Below, piece by piece: positions 7,151 through 11,219 of a DNA stretch of 11,219 nt. The notes under the pieces are model-generated. The model ran no database searches and had not been told where the DNA came from. It saw only the letters and a program-made list of their open reading frames with translations. Each line of letters begins with the position of its first letter. The first letter of the stretch is position 1. Both the position numbers and the translations under genes were made by a program. The stretch is taken from NCBI GenBank assembly GCA_958430865.1, contig CAUDNR010001478.1:1641-12859 (forward strand). Direction: 5' to 3'. The stretch comes from Entrophospora sp. SA101. Taxonomy: Eukaryota; Glomeromycota; Glomeromycetes; Entrophosporales; Entrophosporaceae.

Positions 7151-7245
7151 ACATACTAATACCTCAATTGTATATAATTGTCCGGGATGCAGATCTTTTT
7201 TCAATTTTCTCAAAATTTTTATCGTTTCTATTGCAATATTAAAAG

Positions 7246-8816
7246 GCACTCAAGTGGCTAACAATCAAAATTCCGTACCTGCTACACCTGCCCAACTTTC
7301 ACCATCACCATCACCACCATCACCACCACCATCACCACCATCACCATCGCCGTCACCGCCACCGCCACTACAACAACACGTACAGTTGATTAATCAAAAT
7401 ATTAAATCTGCACAATCTCTAGCTCGTCCTATTAATGTTAATGTCGATTCTACACAACCTACATCATCATTTTTTCTTCAAAAAATAAACAACCCTATAA
7501 CTCAACAACGATTAAATCAAATGGCCAAAGCTCAACAACTAATTCAACAACAACAACCACTGATACAAAGATCCAATTTCATACATTTTCTAAATAATAA
7601 CAATCAAAATACTATGAGTTCTACAAACACACCTGTTGTTTCTCGTAATCATAATGCATTATATGTCAGACCAGTCTTAAATACTCAATTAAATTCTCGT
7701 TCAATTATAACTCCTACTCTTCCTAATTTACCAATGCACACACAAAGACAGGTCAATCAAAGAACAGTTGTTCAACAACCTCGACAGCAATCAACAAATA
7801 ATAATAATATAAATAATGTTTCCATACCTCAACAAACTCAACCATCGACAATCTTTCAGCCAAGCATCAATCAATTAAGTTATTCTTCAACATCATTAGT
7901 GACACCTTATTCATCAATTGCTCAAGCTAACAATACATCGATAATAGACAATAATAGCGGTAGTGGTAGTAAAAACAAAAATAACAACCAATCAAATGAT
8001 GGCACACTTCAAACTACTAAACCAGAAAAATTTACCGTTGATTGCAATGATGTATTTAGAAAACTCGATGCTAAAGCTCGTGAAAGAATAATAACATCCC
8101 GTGAACTTACCAATCTTAGTGATGATGAGAAGGCAAAAATTTGCGAGAAATTGGAATTACTAAAACCAATGCTCTACAGAGCTGACGAAATACTTACTTA
8201 CTATACTAAATCTCACATTGATACACTAAAGTTTCTAGAAATGAAATACATGATTGATGACCAATTAAAAGCATTACCTGGCAAATACTTGCTTTCACTG
8301 AAACAAGCAGATGATTTGTTAACAAAATTTGGCAAATACTTTGAGTTTGTTGAAAATACCAAAAAAGAATTAAATTTCACTGCTACAAATAGCTTGATGC
8401 CTGCCGATGACCTAATAATACCACCTATAGCCAATAAAATCATTTCACTGGCTGTTCCAAACAAGAAATATAAACTTGAAAATGACCAAGAAAATAAATC
8501 TTCTAATTCACATGAAAATATAAATAAAAAAAGAAGGTTGGAAATTCATGTTACTGATAGAAATGAAATCAAAAATAATAACTCTGAAAATGTCAACAAT
8601 TACAATAATAGTATTGACTCACTTAAAGATTACGATAAGGAGCCATCATTTGAAGAACTCTATGAAACAATAAGAAAGTTGGATAATACAATGAAAGATA
8701 ACATGGATACTGGAGAAGCGACCAGAGGAGGTGAAGAAAATCATTTTTTTAGAACGCATGCGGCAAATATCTCCAATATTGATTATATTGGTAGCGCCTT
8801 GTCAAAAGCTGCTTGA
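7246..8816 (+). CDS. Med15-like Gln/Asn-rich protein, 5'-partial (copy 2)
   Basis: An open frame of over 520 codons ending at TGA 8816. The frame is open from 7140 but begins with TTG, and the segment before about 7245 resembles intron plus repeat. TTGCAATATTAAAAG ending at 7245 is a plausible splice acceptor. The first in-frame ATG is at 7521. From the N-terminus there is a Pro/Ser run (7299-7370), long Gln/Asn/Ser/Thr-rich low complexity (about 7371-8030), and then a charged, predicted helical domain (about 8031-8400). The domain contains DDEKAKICEKLELLKPMLYR and a KYM-x4-QLKALPGKY segment. It is followed by a basic NKKRRLE nuclear-localisation-like motif and an acidic tail (DYDKEPSFEELYE). 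Polyglutamine followed by such helices resembles fungal Mediator tail subunit 15, which links activators to RNA polymerase II. That match is from recall, not a search. The N-terminal KIX domain expected of Med15 is absent, so this is probably a truncated duplicate, possibly not expressed. Confidence 0.6.
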
Positions 8817-9115
8817 ATGTTTCTACTTTATTGAGAGGACTTATTACGGATTATTAATTAGCGCTTTATATTAGTTTTGCTTTATTCATTTTTTTTTATT
8901 TTTTATTTTTATTTTTTATCTTTATTATTATTATTGAAAAGAAATTATAAGAACATATAAAGAAAAACAGGTAAATATTGCAATCCTATATATTACGATT
9001 TCTTTGATGTTTCCTATCACATATAATGCAATACATTTAGTTTGCTGTTGTTTCATCTGATTGATGATAGGCTTGCCCATTAACACTCAGTAAACAACTT
9101 CATTTGTATTGAATT
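8817..9115 (+). other. Conserved 3' flank of the Med15-like gene
   Basis: This non-coding stretch aligns closely with 3839-4110 behind copy 1. Shared words include TTGAGAGGACTTATTA, ATTACGATTTCTTTGAT, TTTCCTATCAC, GATAGGCTTGCCCATTAACA and ACTCAGTAAACAA. Similarity here is at least as good as in the coding part. It is probably the 3' untranslated region and terminator of the parental gene, carried along by the duplication. Confidence 0.55.
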
Positions 9116-9207
9116 ACTGCTTATTGAACCTCAGTCCTAAACTGATATAATTATTGTTATTGTTAAAATCCTTTTGTTTTTTTTTATATTTAATTTTTTA
9201 TTTTGTG

Positions 9208-9226
9208 TATATATATATATATATAT
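9208..9226. repeat. TA dinucleotide microsatellite
   Basis: Nineteen bases of alternating T and A, immediately before the palindrome cluster at 9232-9284. Confidence 0.85.
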
Positions 9227-9231
9227 GTTGT

Positions 9232-9284
9232 GCGTGAATTTGAAATCTGCATGAATTCGAAATTCACGCGCGTGAAATTCAAAT
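9232..9284. repeat. GCGTGAATTT palindrome cluster
   Basis: GCGTGAATTT (9232-9241) pairs exactly with AAATTCACGC (9260-9269). A further GCGTGAAATTC follows directly (9270-9280), making AATTCACGCGCGTGAAATT a near-perfect palindrome across 9261-9279. It is absent from the matching place in block copy 1, so it was inserted here or lost there. Confidence 0.6.
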
Positions 9285-9379
9285 CAGCCAATCAGAATTT
9301 TGTATCCATGCACCTACAAATTTTTAGAATTAGTTTTCCATTTATTTTCTCGTTCTTCTATCTTGGTTTTTAATTTATA

Positions 9380-9934
9380 TTTGTATAAATAAATGATTGA
9401 ATTTAAATATTTAAATTTTGTTATTTTAATATTTTTGTTACACAATGTGAACATTTATTTGCTCGGTGTTCTTTTAAACAATTTTTCAATTTTATTAATA
9501 ATTTGTTGTTGCTTTTTGATATTTATCCTTTCTTTTACTAGAGCTTGATTTTGAGGAGCTAACACTAGTATGCTAATTGAACTTTTGTATAAGGGGGACC
9601 ACAAAAGTTATTATACAGTTGGGAGTGACTAATGAATATCGTTCATCACAGGCATGTATACGGTGTTTCCCAACAGACTAGGCTTGTACAATCCCGTAGA
9701 ATTATCAACGGCAAGATAATTATTGACAAAATATATGGTGCTGTTGAATGTATCAATCCATTATGTATTTCATTCAAGTGTGTATGCACTATAAAGCCTC
9801 AGGATCCTCATTCAACAATTGCCGTTGCTATTGTTGGTGCACTGACCTTCTCAAAAACTTATACATTCTATCTAAATCACCACCAGTCAATTTATGCTAG
9901 AAATTCAAAACACTTTAATATCAAAAAGATCTGA
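9380..9934 (+). other. Downstream conserved unit, copy 2, with an unrecognised 100-codon frame
   Basis: Duplicate of 4560-5125. Within it an ATG frame at 9632-9934 encodes 100 residues, including a Cys cluster C-x4-C-x5-C-x-C (CINPLCISFKCVC) and a hydrophobic stretch TIAVAIVGALTF. I do not recognise the protein. The matching frame in copy 1 is broken by indels of 1, 10 and 11 bases, so either the frame is a relic of a gene that decayed in copy 1, or it was never coding. Possible upstream coding sequence (9541-9630) lies in other frames with stops, consistent with a gene fragment. Confidence 0.4.
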
Positions 9935-10767
9935 CGGAAGCCTCTCCTGGTCAAAGAGATTTCTGTTCATTCATTACATGGAGAGATGTTTTATTTAATA
10001 ATAAAATTTTTTTTCTATAATATATGTCTTGACATCTTTATCTAAACAATTTGGTTTTCTTTCTTGTGTATGTAGGCGTAGCATTGGCAATGCATATATC
10101 ATCTTGCGCGTGGTTTTTTGAATGGTTACTTTGAAATAAAAAAATAGTGAATATTCCTTGTTTAATGGACTTTTTATGGTACTGTTGCTGCCATGACTGT
10201 TATGATTATCCAAAGTTAGATTGGAATTATTTTATTGTTAAATAATTGGAACCTTTAAATGCATATATGTTGCTTGTTTCAATTGTAGAATTCTAACTTT
10301 TAATATAAGCCTGTCATTATCTATAAAAGAAAGATATAAACATTATCGTGGTGTTTGTAAGGTCATATCTACAATAGAGATATATACATACGAGTGGTCA
10401 TAATCATAGGTCAAAATTAATAAATTAGTATAGCAGTTTTATCATCTTTTGGTAGCTGGATAGCGTCAGTTAACATATGCTATTGATTGTGTTTCTGGGT
10501 TTTAGCTAACTAACTCCATTCAGTAAGGAAACGGCTTTGTTCCATTTAAAGTGAATTATCCTTTTAAAACCTATAGATTATACATATCTATTTTTTAAAA
10601 TTTTTCTTTGAAGCAGATTTATCTTATATATCTTTAATAAGTAAAATATACTGTATTTACAACTGAAACGGTTATAATGAGGAGGCTGATGTTCAGGATC
10701 CGATAATATTAAAAAAAGAAATTACTTGGTAATTAATTATTATTTCGCAATTTCGCACCATATAATA
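9935..10767. other. AT-rich intergenic region, nothing recognised
   Basis: No supported gene, RNA or clear repeat. A 72-codon minus-strand frame (9995-10213) starts at TTG and has no recognisable domain. Confidence 0.55.
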
Positions 10768-10950
10768 TTAAACACAAGGTAAAATAAATCCCAAGCCATG
10801 AATGAGTCCACGTAATATCAATTCAACAAATCCTATTTGTGATTTTTTAACTAGGGTCACACCATCTTCAAAAACATCGAAGTTAAATTTTTGCTTGTAT
10901 GTCAGAAGGTCATTATTCCAGATGTATCGCAAGTCAAATTGCAATATCAT
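10768..10950 (-). pseudogene. Possible fragment of a fungal zinc-metalloprotease-like protein
   Basis: Sixty codons from an ATG at 10950. It contains FDLRYIWNND, then KFNFDVFE, and near the end RGLIHGLGFI. The order W-N-x-D, F-D-F, then HELxHGLGF is what I recall for fungal secreted or PA-domain-type metalloprotease-like proteins, in which H-E-x-x-H binds zinc. Here the first half of that motif reads RG rather than HE (two A-to-G differences would separate them), and about 17 extra residues sit before it. With no flanking conserved sequence this would be a dead, partial remnant. The identification is tentative. An antisense frame (10802-10987, starting at ATG 10802 or nearby) overlaps it and shows no domain. 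Confidence 0.28.
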
Positions 10951-11142
10951 TATTATCGTTAACTTTATTGTTGTAAATAGAATCTAAATATAATTCAATT
11001 AAAATAGACAATTTTGTTTATGTAGTAAATTAAAGGTAAATATTGGTTCTCTAACAAAAGATAGTTTAGGCGCTCTCCGAGTTTTTTGCATAATATATAT
11101 ATAAGGATGAAAAAATCAGGTCATATTTATTTAATAAAAAAT

Positions 11143-11219
11143 ATTTTCTCAAAATTTTTATCGTTTCTATTGCAATATTAAAAGGCACTCAAGTGGCTAA
11201 CAATCAAAATTCCGTACCT
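11143..11219. repeat. Start of a third copy of the Med15-like block
   Basis: All 77 bases are identical to 7204-7280, in the same orientation and 3,939 bases downstream. The copied stretch includes about 42 bases of intron-like sequence, the putative splice acceptor and the first codons (GTQVANNQNSVP). The copy continues beyond the window. Perfect identity points to a recent duplication, gene conversion or, less likely, an assembly artefact. Confidence 0.85.

Larger units (their letters stand above)
7204..9934. repeat. Segmental duplication block, copy 2
   Basis: This block holds the best-preserved Med15-like copy, its 3' flank to about 9115, and the downstream unit to 9934. From about 7457 onward it aligns with block copy 1 (3061-5125). 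Its first 77 bases (7204-7280) are identical to 11143-11219, the start of a third copy. Upstream of 7204 the sequence is unrelated to that before 11143, which fixes the left breakpoint. Confidence 0.75.

Noticed and set aside
7140..7245. N-terminal extension of the Med15-like frame
   Set aside because: It begins at TTG within an inverted-repeat arm, and the following part looks like intron sequence; the third copy differs upstream of 11143.
8213..8464. Minus-strand 83-codon frame
   Set aside because: It is an antisense shadow of the conserved helical domain of the Med15-like gene.
9995..10213. Minus-strand 72-codon frame
   Set aside because: It starts at TTG and shows no recognisable feature.
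10802..10987. Plus-strand 61-codon frame
   Set aside because: It lies opposite the metalloprotease-like remnant and has no recognisable feature of its own.

Overview
The window looks like eukaryotic, very AT-rich nuclear DNA. The best guess is an early-diverging filamentous fungus such as an arbuscular-mycorrhizal (Glomeromycotina, Rhizophagus-like) genome. The reasons are long A/T tracts, sparse genes, many short inverted-repeat elements with TA target sites, two fungal-type Zn2Cys6 DNA-binding proteins and Gln/Asn-rich proteins. Taxonomy is inferred; no rRNA or tRNA was found to fix it.

Layout. Positions 1-2015 hold no supported gene, only inverted repeats and low-complexity tracts. At 2337-2531 (+) and 5304-5492 (-) lie two small, convergent Zn2Cys6 genes with related promoters. 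Between them (3061-5125) is a decayed copy of a duplicated block: a Gln/Asn-rich Med15-like gene that has lost its helical core, its 3' flank, and a downstream conserved unit. Positions 5500-7200 are dense in MITE-like elements, two of them with clear terminal inverted repeats and TA duplications. At 7246-8816 (+) lies the best-preserved Med15-like copy, missing its 5' end, followed by the same 3' flank and downstream unit (to 9934). Positions 9935-11142 are mostly empty, apart from a possible remnant of a zinc-metalloprotease-like gene on the minus strand (10768-10950). The last 77 bases (11143-11219) match 7204-7280 exactly and begin a third copy that runs out of the window.

The window is therefore a locus shaped by repeated segmental duplication, truncation and MITE insertion rather than a set of cooperating genes. 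The two observations most worth following are the mini Zn2Cys6 genes, whose upstream regions share a repeated CCAATTG-A(6-8)-TTCCG motif, and the multi-copy Med15-like block, in which one copy lost its helical domain through in-frame deletions while keeping its tails open.
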